From assembly GCA_023014485.1 (NCBI GenBank), contig JAJOZX010002352.1:186001-250000 (forward strand): 64,000 bases of DNA, in the 5' to 3' direction. Below, in pieces: positions 36,658 through 48,053 of this stretch. The translations under genes and the position numbers were made by a program. Source of the stretch: Bathynomus jamesi (Eukaryota > Arthropoda > Malacostraca > Isopoda > Cirolanidae). Below the pieces are notes generated by a model. It had not been told where the DNA came from and ran no database searches. It worked only from the letters and a program-made list of their open reading frames with translations. Positions within the stretch are counted from its first letter, which is position 1. Every line of letters starts with the position of its first letter.

Positions 36658-37815
36658 TTACAAGGAAAAGAAGTACCTCAAAAGGCCTTGCGGCCCATAC
36701 CGAGGAGGTGGTACCAATGGCAACGGGTGCCAGGGAAAATTTTGTCTTTAAACTATGCTAGCAGTAGTAAAAAACTGGATAGAAAAGTAGAAGGCTCTTC
36801 CCCACCCTCCGCTCCCTCCCTGCCAGAGGCAGGTACGGAAAAAGGTTGAAGAAAATACCTTGACCCTGGAAAAGTAGCCAAGGAAAATTTTACAGGAAAG
36901 TGGAGAATATATAAATAGCTCTATATTAGCTTGCTCACAGAGACCGAGCAAGCGAAAACTCCTGCAGTTGGTTCCAGATATTAACTATTTTATAGGAAAA
37001 GAAATTTCCGCAGACTGAGGTCCTAAATGTTTTACACACTCAAATAGTGTGCAAGATTTCGTCTAACCTTTTCTTGAACTGATCCACAGAGGAACTGTTC
37101 ACAACTTCCGAAGGTAACCTGTTCCATGTGTCACAGATCTTATACGTAACGTAATTCCCACACACACTAGTCCTAAACCGTTTCAAATCCAACTTCCAAC
37201 CTTGTTGCGAGTGGGTTATCATTTAAACTAAACATACTTCTAAAATCGACATCGTTGAACCCTTGTAAGAGCTTGAAAACCTCGATCAGTTGACCGCGCA
37301 GCCTCCGAGTTTCAAGCGAAAACAAATTCAGGGCGCGTAACCGTCGATTGTAGCCCATATGCCTAACGGAAGGGATCAACTTTGTGGCCCTCGCCTGCAC
37401 TCGCTCCAGCCTCTCAATATCTTTCCTGAGGGTGGGCGACCAGAACTGCACAGCATACTCCAGGTACGGCCGAACAAGGGAATTGTACAGTGAGAGCACA
37501 ATCTCCTTGTTCCGAAACTGAAATTGCCTTCTGATATAACCCAATAGTTTCTGGGCTTTCTTTTCCACCTCTACACACTGTTTCGTAAACTTAAGGTCGC
37601 TGCTAATTAGCACACCCAAGTCCTTTTCTAAATCAGTCACCTCGATATTACTGCCCAACATCGAGTAGTCCGACTTGGGATTGGCGTAGCCAATGTGCAT
37701 CACTTTGCATTTACCCAAGTTAAACGGCATTTGCCATTTTTCGGACCACTCTCCTACCTACCTAGGTCCGCACGCAGTTCCTCGATCGCTTCGGGCGTCC
37801 CAACATTGGCCCCAA
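36658..37815 (-). mobile_element. CR1-like LINE, 5'-truncated (copy C)
   Basis: Minus strand, same orientation as copy B. The largest frame (37173-37730) runs from MPFNLGKCKVMHIGYANPKS through SLYNSLVRPYLEYAVQFW to FSLNDNP, where a frameshift (CTTGTTGC for CATTGTTGC) diverts it. The original frame resumes at 37222 and ends at 37040. A ~55-bp piece of 3' UTR near 36966 is missing relative to copy B. The 5' truncation is at GGCCCCAA, fused to (GA)n at 37816. No catalytic palm. Confidence 0.92.
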
Positions 37816-38057
<242 letters not shown>

Positions 38058-38660
38058 TTCTAAAATGTGAAAACGATTGTAAATTTATGCAAATTGGTCG
38101 AATTTAGAGAATCTGGAATTTCTTTTGGTTCGAGAAATGCAGCTCGGAGCTTTGTTTAAATTAATGGGTTGCTCTCTTCCTATTTTGGAGATAATAATTG
38201 AAGGCAGACGTTGAATATAATCAAAAGCTACACCCATTTCTCAACGGGGAATTTACCTCATTATAACGTAATAGAAACATGTAGGATATACGAGTTGACG
38301 GACCTTTACCCATCGCATCAATACATTAAAGAATTAATTTAACCCAACCTCTTCTAACTTAATCTAACCCCCCAGTATATCATACTTGTCAATAGAATTT
38401 CGAGTTGATTAGATGTCGTAATCTCAGAGTTGACATCATATTGTAATAATGAGATTTGAGCATGACTGGAACTCGTGATATCGCACAATATTTTTATGGT
38501 ATGAGATTGTCTTAATAAGAAATATATTGTTAAGCGCATTGATGAATTTATACAACTAGCTGAACATTTAAAAATGAAAGATAATGAAGTGTTAACATCA
38601 CTGGATGTTGTAAGTTTGTTCACCAATGTCCCATTAGCAGAAACCATGGACATAATTTTA
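38058..38660. other. Unannotated region
   Basis: Mixed sequence. A plus-strand stretch near 38525-38660 reads KRIDEFIQLAEHLKMKDNEV, LTSLDVVSLFTNVPLAETMD, which resembles the SLDV.SLFTNVP block of Penelope-like or related reverse transcriptases. It stops at (TA)n. No gene beyond this fragment. Confidence 0.5.
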
Positions 38661-38661
38661 G

Positions 38662-38662
<1 letters not shown>
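38525..38662 (+). pseudogene. Penelope-like RT fragment (motif A region)
   Basis: The plus strand reads IVKRIDEFIQLAEHLKMKDN then EVLTSLDVVSLFTNVPLAET MDIILDY before entering (TA)n. The block SxDVVSLFTNVP with the catalytic aspartate is characteristic of Penelope-like element reverse transcriptases (known from the family). It is about 45 codons with no stop, and is truncated on the right by (TA)n and on the left by unrelated sequence. This is the only RT piece in the window of that class. Confidence 0.72.

Positions 38663-38663
<1 letters not shown>

Positions 38664-38720
<57 letters not shown>
38664..38720. repeat. (TA)n microsatellite
   Basis: About 56 bp of (TA)n that truncates the Penelope-like RT fragment. 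Confidence 0.97.
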
Positions 38721-38725
<5 letters not shown>

Positions 38726-39568
38726 CGGGTGGGCAAAAAAAAAAAAGGGAGACCTCGAACTTTGGCTGTAAAATCCAAAGTTATGGTCAGATTTCAATAT
38801 TTTTTCACACCCCACAACTGAGTAAATTTCCTATACGGTGAGCGGATTTCAAAGAAAACTAATGAAAATTACGGATTTATTGAACATTTCTTTACGCCAC
38901 TGGAAATTCTCCATTTATACGACTACTGCATTGTCGGGTCGGCAAAAAAATAGTGAGACCTTTTAAATCCTTCATATCTCGGTAAATATGGTACATAGAA
39001 CCATGAAATTTTAGTATGTTAGTACTAGGTAATTTTATGGTTTGTATGCCATCTTTTAGCATTTTAGCTGAGAAATTGGATTTATGATGAATATTCCAGA
39101 AAAATCTTGCTAATTATAGGTTCAAATTGATAATTAAAGAGATTTTAATTAACGTAAGCCCAACTGCGGGAGGTTTGGACAAGCATCTTAAGAAAATCGA
39201 TAAAACAGGAGATATCAAAAGAATACCAGGTCGCGGTATTAAATTTGGCCACCAAACAGTCCTGCTTTAAATCCTGTCGATTACGGCCTTTGGGAAAATT
39301 CGTCACAGAGAATTTATCGGGTCAAAGTAAGAAATGTCGCTCATTTATGACAGCTTCTTCTGGAGCTACCACAAGAACAAATCAATAAAGCCATAGATGA
39401 GTTCCGTCCTAGACTGAAAAAGGTTGTAGAAGTTCGTGGTAAACATATCGAGCAGTTTTTTTAACACCAAGGTAGCACCATATGTGAGTACTTTGTAATA
39501 TGAATTATGGTTTGTAGAAATAGAAAAATATGAATTTCTCCTATGATGCCGGACTTATGGGACACCCT
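38721..39568 (+). mobile_element. Decayed mariner-type element
   Basis: Contains a left part with GGGTGGGCAAAAAAAAAAAA and a similar GTCGGGTCGGCAAAAAAATA at 38933, then a transposase C-terminus, and ends CTTATGGGACACCCTG beside TA. The left terminus is not certain. Confidence 0.7.
39249..39464 (+). pseudogene. Mariner transposase C-terminus
   Basis: The frame reads PPNSPALNPVDYGLWENSSQ, RIYRVKVRNVAHL, one in-frame stop, QLLLELPQEQINKAIDEFRP and RLKKVVEVRGKHIEQFF to a stop at 39464. The aspartate in NPVDYGLW corresponds to the third catalytic residue of mariner-type transposases. The spacing class cannot be determined because the second aspartate is not in this frame. Confidence 0.88.
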
Positions 39569-39956
39569 GTATATATATGTAAGGTCAGTGAGGAATTCAA
39601 CTGTAGATGTTCATAAAATCTGCGACAGTGCAGATTTGATACTCCTGCAGGAGCACTGGCTACCTAAGCAAGAGCTAAAATTCCTCTCTACCATCCATGA
39701 TAAATTTATGTACCATGCGTCATCAGCAGTAGACTTGTCAGATGAATTAATGTACAGTAGGCCTTTTGGTGGTGTTGCTTTCTAAATAAGGAAACATTTG
39801 TCAAAACATATAAAATTTTTGACAAGCGATAATGTAAGGTTGTTAGGCATTGAATTACAAGTGAACAATGATTGCATATTAATTGTAAACTGCTATTTAC
39901 CATATAACAACGGCAGTAATCTAGATGAATACATTGATTTGCTGTACAAAATTAAG

Positions 39957-40150
39957 TCATTATCAGATAACTCCAAATATTCATTATCAGATAACCCCAA
40001 ATATTCATTATCAGATAACCCCAAATATTCATTATCAGATAACCCCAAATATTCATTATCAGATAACCCCAAATATTCATTATCAGATAACCCCAAATAT
40101 TCATTATCAGATAACTCCAAATATTCATTATCAGATAACCCCAAATATTC
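39957..40150 (+). repeat. 24-bp in-frame coding minisatellite in LINE endonuclease
   Basis: Eight tandem copies of TCATTATCAGATAACCCC plus AAATAT, encoding (SLSDNPKY)n with occasional S for P. The frame stays open through the array and continues into YSHCIIMGDFNA. Confidence 0.96.
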
Positions 40151-40695
40151 TCACTGTATAATAATGGGGGACTTTAACGCACGTGTGAACTCTGAATTCT
40201 TTGTAGAATTGGGTAACATGTGCTAGTCGGCCAATTTAAGTATAAGTGATGTAGAGGTATTAGGGGTAACCAGTGGTAATTTTACATACGTTCGTGATAC
40301 GAGTGGTACCACCAGGTGAATTGATCATTGTCTTAATAGTAATAATCTAAAGGATCGAATTGTTGGAGTTCATATTCTGCATGATTTCCTTCTTTCTGAT
40401 CATAGACTGTTAGAAATATTAATTAACTTTACCAATTTATGCGCAACACGACTTAACAAGAACTCAATAGCTAAGAATAATCGCGTCGATTGGTCCAATG
40501 TTAATATGCAGCAGAGAATAGAATACAAAGACAGAACAAGTCACCTTTTTAATTTAGAAATTTTGCATCTTGCCTGTAATAATCCTTGCTCAACTGATTC
40601 TCACTGTAAACTCATAGATAATATCCCTGTTAAAAGAAGCGGGAAGACCCCTGATTAAATCCTACAACTATCATACTAAGATTATCGGTCCTATT

Positions 40696-41108
40696 CAAAG
40701 GAGTGACATAACGAAGGAGTGACATAACGAAGGAGTGACATAACGAAGGAGTGACATAACGAAGGAGTGACATAACGAAGGAGTGACATAACGAAGGAGT
40801 GACATAACGAAGGAGTGACATAACGAAGGAGTGACAAATCGGAGATAAAATTCAAAGGAGTGACAAATCGGAGATAAAATTCAAAGGAGTGACACGAAAA
40901 TACCAACAAAGAAGAAGAAAGAACAAATCCAGAGGGAAGAGAGGCTTGCAACTGTTAGGTTAGGTTTCTAGTTTTTGAAATAGTCTTAATTTTAACAATT
41001 CTAACAAATTTTGTTTTTTTAAATAAAATTTTAATTATACTCCTTTGAATTTTATCTCCGATTTGTCACTCCTTTGTTATGTCACTCCTTTGAAATGTCA
41101 CTCCTTCG
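40696..41108. mobile_element. Foldback with minisatellite arms, inserted in LINE
   Basis: The left side has about nine copies of a 17-bp unit (AAGGAGTGACATAACGA) and two copies of a ~29-bp unit (GGAGTGACAAATCGGAGATA...). The right side carries the complements (TATCTCCGATTTGTCACTCC, TTATGTCACTCC). It splits the LINE frame between KIIGPI and PKIIPGW. No direct repeat was resolved. Confidence 0.82.
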
Positions 41109-42994
41109 ATACAGACCCAAGATTATTCCTGGATGGAATGATTTTATTGCTTTCCTGAAGAGGGAATCGAAAGACGCCTATGATTTGCGGTGCTTTCATA
41201 GTAGACCCAAATTAGGACCAGTATACATGAATATGTGTAGAAGTAGGGGTCAGTGTAAGGCGGCCATAAGGCGAAGTAAATAAGAAGAGTATTCGAGCAT
41301 CAAAAGCCTGTGAAGCTCGCATAAATAACGATGATAATAAATTTTGGAAATTTGTTAAGAATCAAACGGGTGTCAAAAATTTCCTCCCTCCGGCAATAGA
41401 TGGGGTGTCGGGGAGGATAAAATTGCAAAGCTGTGGAGAAACCACAATTCTAACATTCTTAATAGTGTGAGTAGGGATAATCTTAAGATAGCTTGCAGCG
41501 GAACGATTGTGGGAGGGACAAGGGAAAATACTTTGATATCATTTTCTGAAGTAAAGAGGTTAATTAAAGAGTTAAAGACTGGTTCTGCGTCAGGGGTAGA
41601 TGACTTATCGAATGAGCACTTAAAATATGCAAATGACGTAGTATGTCTGCATATATCATTGCTCCTATCAGCCATGCTTGCTCGTAGCTATATCCCTGCA
41701 GAGTTCATGAGGGTATATATCTTGCCCTGGTAAAAAATAAGTACGGAGACATTCTGTCCAGCAATAATTACAGGCCTATTGCTGTCGCTTCCTGCTTCTC
41801 GAAACTATTAGAAAAACACTTGTTACTCCGGTTAAATGATTTCCTATGGACATCTAATCAGTTTGACTTTAAAAGGTCCCACTCAACTGACCTGTGTATC
41901 TATGTACTTAAAGAAACAATATCTAAATATATTGACAGTAATTCAACTATTTATATCTGTTTCCTAGATATAAGTAAGGCATATGATAGGGTGAATCACA
42001 ATATTTTATTTGCAAAACTAGAAGACAGGTTCCGATGTACATATTAAATTTATTGAAATTTTGGTATTCCACCAATCTTTCACTGTTAGGTGGGGGCAAT
42101 GTACTATCCGAGTGTTTTGGCTCCTTGCTCTCCCCAATGCTGTTTAATGTGTATATTGACGGGTTAATTGCTTCACTTAACGAGGCAACAGTGGGATGTT
42201 GTATAGATAACACAAAGGTAAATAACTTAGTTTATGCCGATGATATGGTGTTAATAAGTCCCTCTGTTAAAGATCTGGATCGGCTACTAAAAGTCTGCGA
42301 AGAGTATTCGCAGAAACATGATTATTCTTTTTAATGTTACAAAAACTAAGGTTATGCAATTTCATCCTAAAAGCTGTAATCAGCCAGCTGATATAAGGTT
42401 TAAAATGAATGGTGAGGTAATTAAGGAAGTACACGAGTTTAAGTATTTGGGTCAAACTATTACCAGCTCCTTGAGTGATGACTCAGATATAAGAAAACAA
42501 TCTCGAAGCCTGTGTGCTAAAGCGAATATGACCATAAGGAACTTTCGATTCTGTACAAGTGAAGCTAAAGAGACACACTTTCGTACTTTCTGCAGTAATA
42601 TATACGGACAGCAACTCTGGGTGAATTATAAAAAGGGTTCTGGCAGAACCCTAAATTTGCTGTACAAGGTCTTTTAGACTTACATAAATTACCCTCGAGA
42701 TGCTCAGCTTCGCAAATGTTTGCTACCCGCAATGTCCGGACGTTCCCGGAGATAACAAGACGTGCTCAATACAGTCTAATGCAAAGAATTAAAAAATCAA
42801 CCAACCCGATCATCCAAGCTATCCATGAGTCCTGCCATTTATCCTATAAGCTGTGGTCTGTCTGTAGCTCCACTTAACTTTGACATTACAGTATTATTTC
42901 TAATCAATTGTATATATTTCTATCCTTAGTATATGAACTGTCATTGTATTAATAATATTTGTCATATGGATTATATAGTCTGCCAATAAACCTT

Positions 42995-43001
<7 letters not shown>

Positions 43002-43078
<77 letters not shown>
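43002..43078. repeat. (TG)n microsatellite at LINE 3' end
   Basis: About 76 bp of (TG)n following the 3' end of the 39.6-42.9 kb LINE. Confidence 0.98.
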
Positions 43079-43082
<4 letters not shown>

Positions 43083-43958
43083 AAATATCCTGCAGAAATG
43101 GAAAAGGGCATTATGAAAGATTTGTTAATACATTTGCACTACAATAACACCATCTGAATTTGCGAACAAAACGTACTAATAAACAGATGTTGTTTCGATG
43201 AATTCTCACCCCACCCCTTCCCCTTTGGACCAACTTTCGCTAACTTCTATACATCGCGCATAGAAAATAATAATAATAATACGATTTTAAGAACATTTAA
43301 ATCCTATTTGTATACATGTAGACGATAGATGATACTTTTACGGTTTTTAAAATTGAAAGTAATATTGAAATTTTTATTCGAGAGTTAGGAAAGATAATTA
43401 AATTTCAATTTGATTAAGAAAAAGTCCAAAAGGAACAAAATATATATGTTTAAATGTTAATTTAAAACTTTATGAAAATTGTTTCAATTCAGAGGAATGC
43501 GTTACAATCAGTAAAGCAACAGACAAAGGATTGTTTATTAAATTACAGATCCTATATTCTCCGCAGATCCAACATTTCAATCATCCAAACTTTATTAAAT
43601 AGAACGTATAAAATAACCTCCAACTGAGCTGTATTTAATAAAGAAGATAAAATAATAAAATCTATTTAATAATAATTGATTTCCTCAAATTATTATTATT
43701 ATATTATTATTATATTATTATTATTATTAATAAATTTTTTTAATTAAACTAAAAACAAAATAATCAAAATAGATGATGGAAATATATATATTTTTTTTTA
43801 TGAAATTGAGGTATTATATTGGGCATGAAAAAGAGAAGAAATAATATTAATTCCTATACCGAATAAACACACAATTTTATAAAAATATTAAGGTGATGTT
43901 TAAACGTGGCATTTAATACAAACCAAAGAAATTATCATGTTTTTTCATCTCGGAAATA
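43079..43958. other. Unannotated AT-rich region
   Basis: Contains (ATT)n at about 43690-43728. No ORF or repeat relative recognised. Confidence 0.5.
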
Positions 43959-44162
43959 TGAGGGGTCCCGCGTCTTAAGGTACCTAAGCGCCAAAATTAA
44001 AATTCGCCAGAAATCGCCTCCAAAGTTTAGCAATATTCTCGCAATAGTATCTCTGTTATTAATTGAGCTAGAACGTTCATTTTTGGCTAAATTAGAGTTC
44101 TAAGTATGCTAATGAAGATGTTGATGAGTTTTTGGAATAGATTTTCATATTTTATATATATA

Positions 44163-45557
44163 CAGTGCCCGCGAAAAGTATCCGATCACTCAAGAAAATA
44201 CAATATTTTCCCTTGATATTCAGAGACACGTAATTCACTTTCTATTTGTTCTAGCGACATCTGGTAACTTTGAGGTTGCTCGCTGATATGAGAGCTATCC
44301 AACGCATTCTCAAATTAGTGTTCTGGTAGCCTTCGTTGCGGGTGGCTGTGTCTCAAATTTGTCAGATTTCACTGTTTGTGTAAATTTCTTGATATTTTTT
44401 TTTTTTTTTACAGAAAGTGGTGTAAATAAAATTTATATATAATGTGTGCTAAAAAACAACTTAAGAGTGATTGTCGAGGTGCTATTGTTGCTTTGCATGC
44501 ATGTGGGAAATCACAGAGACAGATAGCTAAGGAATTAAACATATCCCAAAGTACCGTTAATTTATGGGTTTCACGGGCTAAGAACAATGGTGGCCTAACC
44601 ACGCCAGTCCCTAAAAAACGATCTGGCAGACCGAGAAAAACAAATTCGCGAACAGACAAACTTATGAAACGTTTAGTATTGAAAAACCCAACAATAACTG
44701 CGAAAGAAATAAAATTTAATATGAATAATTTGTTATCTGGTGTTTCTGAACGAACTATCCAGGAGCGGCTCCAAAAAGAACTCGGATTACCATCTCGCCA
44801 TGCTGCTAAGAAACCGTTCATTAATGAAAAAATGCGTAAAAAACGTGTCGCATTTTGTAAAAAATACATTCATTGGACTGTTGATGACTGGAAGAAGGTT
44901 TTATTTAGCGATGAGTCGACATTTTTGACATTCAGAAGTTGTCCAAAAAAGGTTCGCCGGCCTATTGGCTCAAATAGGATGGACCCTAAATACACCCTAA
45001 AGACAATGAAACACCCTCCAAGTGTGATGGTTTGGGGTTGTTTCGGTTACTATGGGCGTGGAAACTTATATTTTCTTCCGAAGAACACAACTATGAATGG
45101 TGCACGGTATTTAGCAATGCTACAGGATAAACTTCCAATGGCAATGGCAATCCAAAGGACAAAAACATACATGCATGATGGTGCACCATGTCACAGGGCC
45201 AAAATAGTGACAAAATGGATTACTGACAATAAATTTGATATTTGGATTGGCCTGGTAATAGTCCAGATCTCAATCCGATAGAAAATCTGTGGCTAATAAT
45301 AAAAAATAAGGTTGAATGCCACGACACTGGCTCAGTCGAAAAATTACAAGAGGCCATCAAAAAGGTATGGTGCAAGGAAATATCAGTGGAAGTTTGTCAA
45401 AACTTGATTAAATCCATGCCAAAACGTCTAGAACAAGTCATCCAAACCAAAGGACAGATGACAAAATACTAATATAAGGTTAGTATACATTTAAACATTG
45501 TTTTTTATGTAAAAAATACAAATTTCAAGGGTGATCGGATACTTTTCGCGGGCACTG
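44163..45557 (+). mobile_element. Full-length Tc1-like transposon (DD34E)
   Basis: Termini CAGTGCCCGCGAAAAGTATC, continuing CGATCAC, and their exact complement; TA duplications at 44161-44162 and 45558-45559. The 1395-bp length is normal for Tc1. A single frameshift near 45245 is the only obvious lesion in its gene, so it is among the youngest transposons here. Confidence 0.96.
44442..45472 (+). pseudogene. Tc1-like transposase with one frameshift
   Basis: The ATG at 44442 gives MCAKKQLKSDCRGAIVALHA, a paired-like HTH (SQRQIAKELNISQSTVNLWV), the GRPRKT hook, and a second HTH. Catalytic residues follow: D in KVLFSDESTFLTF, D in TYMHDGAPCHRAK, E in NSPDLNPIENLW. A single missing base near 45240-45248 shifts the frame just before DWPGNSPDLNPIE. 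With one base restored, 34 residues lie between the second D and the E, the Tc1 DD34E spacing. The C-terminus SMPKRLEQVIQTKGQMTKY is intact. Translated length would be ~343 aa, normal for Tc1. Confidence 0.95.
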
Positions 45558-45699
45558 TATATATATTTTTTTTTATTTTTTTATTTTCTTATTATGCCCA
45601 AACCCATGCGATAGAGGAAGGGTGAAAATAGTGATATCCATCAAAAACACGTTTTCGCCTGTGGTGGCGCTTAGGTACCGTAAGACGCGCGACCCCTCA

Positions 45700-46183
45700 A
45701 TTTATGCTTTTGAAAATGTGAGTAGTAATGTTGTATACTTATTCAAAATGTAAGGAAGATCGATGTGTAACCCCTCTTATATAATAATAAGGTTGTACAA
45801 CTAATACACTTCGCCTCACAATATTACGATACAACCTAAATATAAACCGAGTAAAATTGATGGACGCTTCGAAATTAAACATAAAAGACAACCAACCAAT
45901 GAAATTGTTCAAAATTTTCAAATAATATTTAAAACTAAATATTTCTACAATCAAAACAATATTGGAAACGTTAATAATAAAAAAGCATAAACCAAATATC
46001 ACTAATTAGATATCAAAGTCAGTGAAATTTCATGCTTTTTAAATATTTTTAATTAAAATTGGACATAAAAGGAAATTTTTGTGCGGTCGTCGTTTCTAAA
46101 AATATATTTTTTTTGTCTAGTAACTATTTTTAACTATTTGAAAAACAAATTGTTATTATAATATTTTCTATGTAACTATTAAT
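45700..46183. other. Unannotated AT-rich region
   Basis: No repeat relative or supported ORF. Confidence 0.5.
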
Positions 46184-46195
46184 TTAACGGTTTAT

Positions 46196-46411
46196 ATGAT
46201 AATAAAAACCCCTCTAATAGACAGAGTTTATTTCCACAACAGTTTCGATGCCCACTGGCATCCTCTTCGGGTGGTTTTTCTGTATCCACCCGAAGAGGAT
46301 GGCAGTAGGCATCGAAACTGTTGTGGAAATAAACTCTGTCTATTAGAGTAGGTTTTTATTATCATATTTTGACCTTCACGTAGAAAAAAAGTGTTTTTTT
46401 TTTTGCATTTA
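46196..46411. mobile_element. Foldback element family A (copy 2, short)
   Basis: Two ~80-bp arms (CTAATAGACAGAGTTTATTT, ACAACAGTTTCGATGCCCAC) with only a short centre, then the same asymmetric tail as the 1.33-kb copy (TTTTGACCTTCACGTAG ... TTGCATTTA). Exact 12-bp direct repeat TTAACGGTTTAT on both sides (46184-46195, 46412-46423). Confidence 0.93.
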
Positions 46412-46423
46412 TTAACGGTTTAT

Positions 46424-46821
46424 ATTTTAGTTCTTTGAAAATGGTTGGAGTGTAAGGGAGAAGCGTAACAACAGATTTATGAAGTAATGCAATCGTGTTA
46501 TTTTATTATTTTTATTAATTTATTATTTTATTATTTTATTTTGTATTTATTATTTTATTATTTTTATTCAAGGATTGTTTTAAATAAACTCGTGAGGTAT
46601 CGAGGGGAGGAAACCTTTGGAAGTTCGGAGAAGTCCCTCAAACATTTTAAATTAGAAGCTGATCATGAATTCAAAAATAATAATTAAAATAATAATAATA
46701 ATAACAACGATAATAATTCATTAACATTCACTAAAAAACCCCTTTTATTCTAGATGACAATAGGCGTCCAAAAAGAATGGTGTATATTGTTTTGCGCAAA
46801 ATATATATATATATATATATA
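46424..46821. other. Unannotated AT-rich region
   Basis: TTATT repeats at about 46497-46570 and AAT repeats near 46676-46705. No gene. Confidence 0.5.
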
Positions 46822-46823
46822 TA

Positions 46824-47752
46824 CAGGGTGGGCGGAAAGTAGCTCCCTATTTTGGATTGGTAAAAAAATACGTATATTATCCATTTATTTCAGAAGAAAT
46901 AATATGAAAAGGTAGGCATACATGGTAGGTTTTCTCTGAAATTCAATGTGGGCTCCAACTCTTTCCACCAGCTTCTGGAGCCGCCCAGGAATGGCGTCCA
47001 CTGACTTTAGCAGGAACTCCGGCGGGATGGAGGACATGACTTCCCGAATTCGGTCCTCCAGTTCTTCCAATGTCCTCGGTTTGGTGCGGTAAACTTCTTC
47101 CTTTACCCACCCCCAAAGAAAGAAGTCGCACGGTGTCAAGTCGGGGCTCCTGGCTGGCCATTGATGTGGACCACGACGACTCATCCAACGCCCAGGGAAG
47201 TGGGCATCCAGCCACTCACGGACAACAAGAGCGAAGTGCGGAGGAGCGCCATCTTGCATAAATATCAGATCGTCGATGTTCTCCCATGTGCTGACAACCG
47301 GCCAGACCTCGTTTCGCAACATAGCAAGGTACCGCTCAGCATTCATGGTGTTGCGCAGAAGGAACGGGCCCACAACCTGATCTGAGGTCATACCACACAC
47401 ACACCGTTACACTGAACCGATTCTGCCGTTTTTCAGCGGTAACCGTGCGACTTCTTTCTTTGGGGGTGGGTAAAGGAAGAAGTCTACCGCACCAAACCGA
47501 GGACATTGGAAGAACTGGAGGACCGAATTCGGGAAGTCATGTCCTCCATCCCGCCGGAGTTCCTGCTAAAGTCAGTGGACGCCATTCCTGGGCGGCTCCA
47601 GAAGCTGGTGGAAAGAGTTGGAGCCCACATTGGATTTTAGAGAAAAACCTACCATGTATGCCTACCTTTTCATATTATTTCTTCTGAAATAAATGGATAA
47701 TATACGTATTTTTTACCAATCCAAAATAGGGAGCTACTTTCCGCCCACCCTG
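46824..47752 (-). mobile_element. Palindromic derivative of a DD41D mariner (3' ends)
   Basis: Both ends carry the same mariner 3' terminus (CAGGGTGGGCGGAAAGTAGC and complement), with TA at 46822-46823 and 47753-47754. The left ~620 bp is the 3' half of a mariner on the minus strand. The right ~303 bp (47450-47752) is an inverted copy of its last part, beginning at the CDFFLWG codons. No 5' terminus is present. Confidence 0.93.
46885..47445 (-). pseudogene. Mariner (DD41D) transposase, C-terminal half
   Basis: The minus strand reads QNRFSVTV, then CGMTSDQVVGPFLLRNTMNA, ERYLAMLRNEVWPVV, FMQDGAPPHFALVVREWLDA, FPGRWMSRRGPHQWPARSPD, LTPCDFFLWGWVKEEVYRTK and continues to FQRKPTMYAYLFILFLLK. The second and third catalytic aspartates (MQDGAPPH, PCDFFLWG) are 41 residues apart. 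A frameshift near 47395 ((CA)n-like ACACACAC) separates the upstream part. The first aspartate and DNA-binding domain are absent. It is a distinct family from the 10956 element, since termini and sequence differ. Confidence 0.92.
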
Positions 47753-47879
47753 TATATATATATACTGTATAATGTCGCAAACAGGAAAAGTTTTTATATT
47801 ATGAGGGGAATTGCTCGGGAAGGGTAAATGCAGTTGAAATAAGTCACATTAATTTATTTGTTCACTTATCAATTCCAAA

Positions 47880-47989
47880 GATGAGTATTTTTATTGCTGT
47901 TTTTCAATTTGATAATGAAAAAATTTATATATATAATATATATATAAATATATATATATATTATATATATATAATATATATATATATAT

Positions 47990-48050
<61 letters not shown>
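47880..48050. repeat. Interrupted (TA)n block
   Basis: About 120 bp of (TA)n with ATAATA interruptions. The sequence to 48255 holds no other recognised feature. Confidence 0.95.

Positions 48051-48053
<3 letters not shown>

Larger units (their letters stand above)
39583..42900 (+). mobile_element. Non-LTR retrotransposon with endonuclease and RT domains
   Basis: 5'-truncated inside an AP-endonuclease domain: SADLILLQEHWLPKQEL (39630), IIMGDFNARVNS (40160-40195) and FLLSDHRLLEI (about 40387-40420) are its glutamate, DFN and SDH motifs. The RT follows: GSASGVDDLSNEHLKY (about 41585), NNYRPIAVASCFSKLLEK (about 41765), ICFLDISKAYDRVNHNI (41960, motif A), LSPMLFNVYIDGL (42130), VYADDMVLISPS (42230, motif C), HEFKYLGQTI. 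The frame is broken by several stops and indels, for example a stop at 40224 and a shift near 42050. The 3' region ends near GCCAATAAACCTTTTCATTT at (TG)n. Different family from the CR1-like copies. An internal minisatellite (39957-40150) and a foldback insertion (40696-41108) lie inside. Confidence 0.88.
43959..45699 (+). mobile_element. TGAGGGGTC-family MITE (copy 2) split by a Tc1
   Basis: The left part 43959-44160 and right part 45560-45699 together match copy 1 (4905-5348), with about 90 bp of the middle deleted on the right side. A complete Tc1-like element sits between them in the TATATA stretch that also exists in copy 1. Confidence 0.9.

Noticed and set aside
39893..40161. Antisense and alternate-frame ORFs over the 24-bp repeat
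   Set aside because: Period of 24 keeps all frames open; only the frame continuous with the endonuclease motifs is supported.
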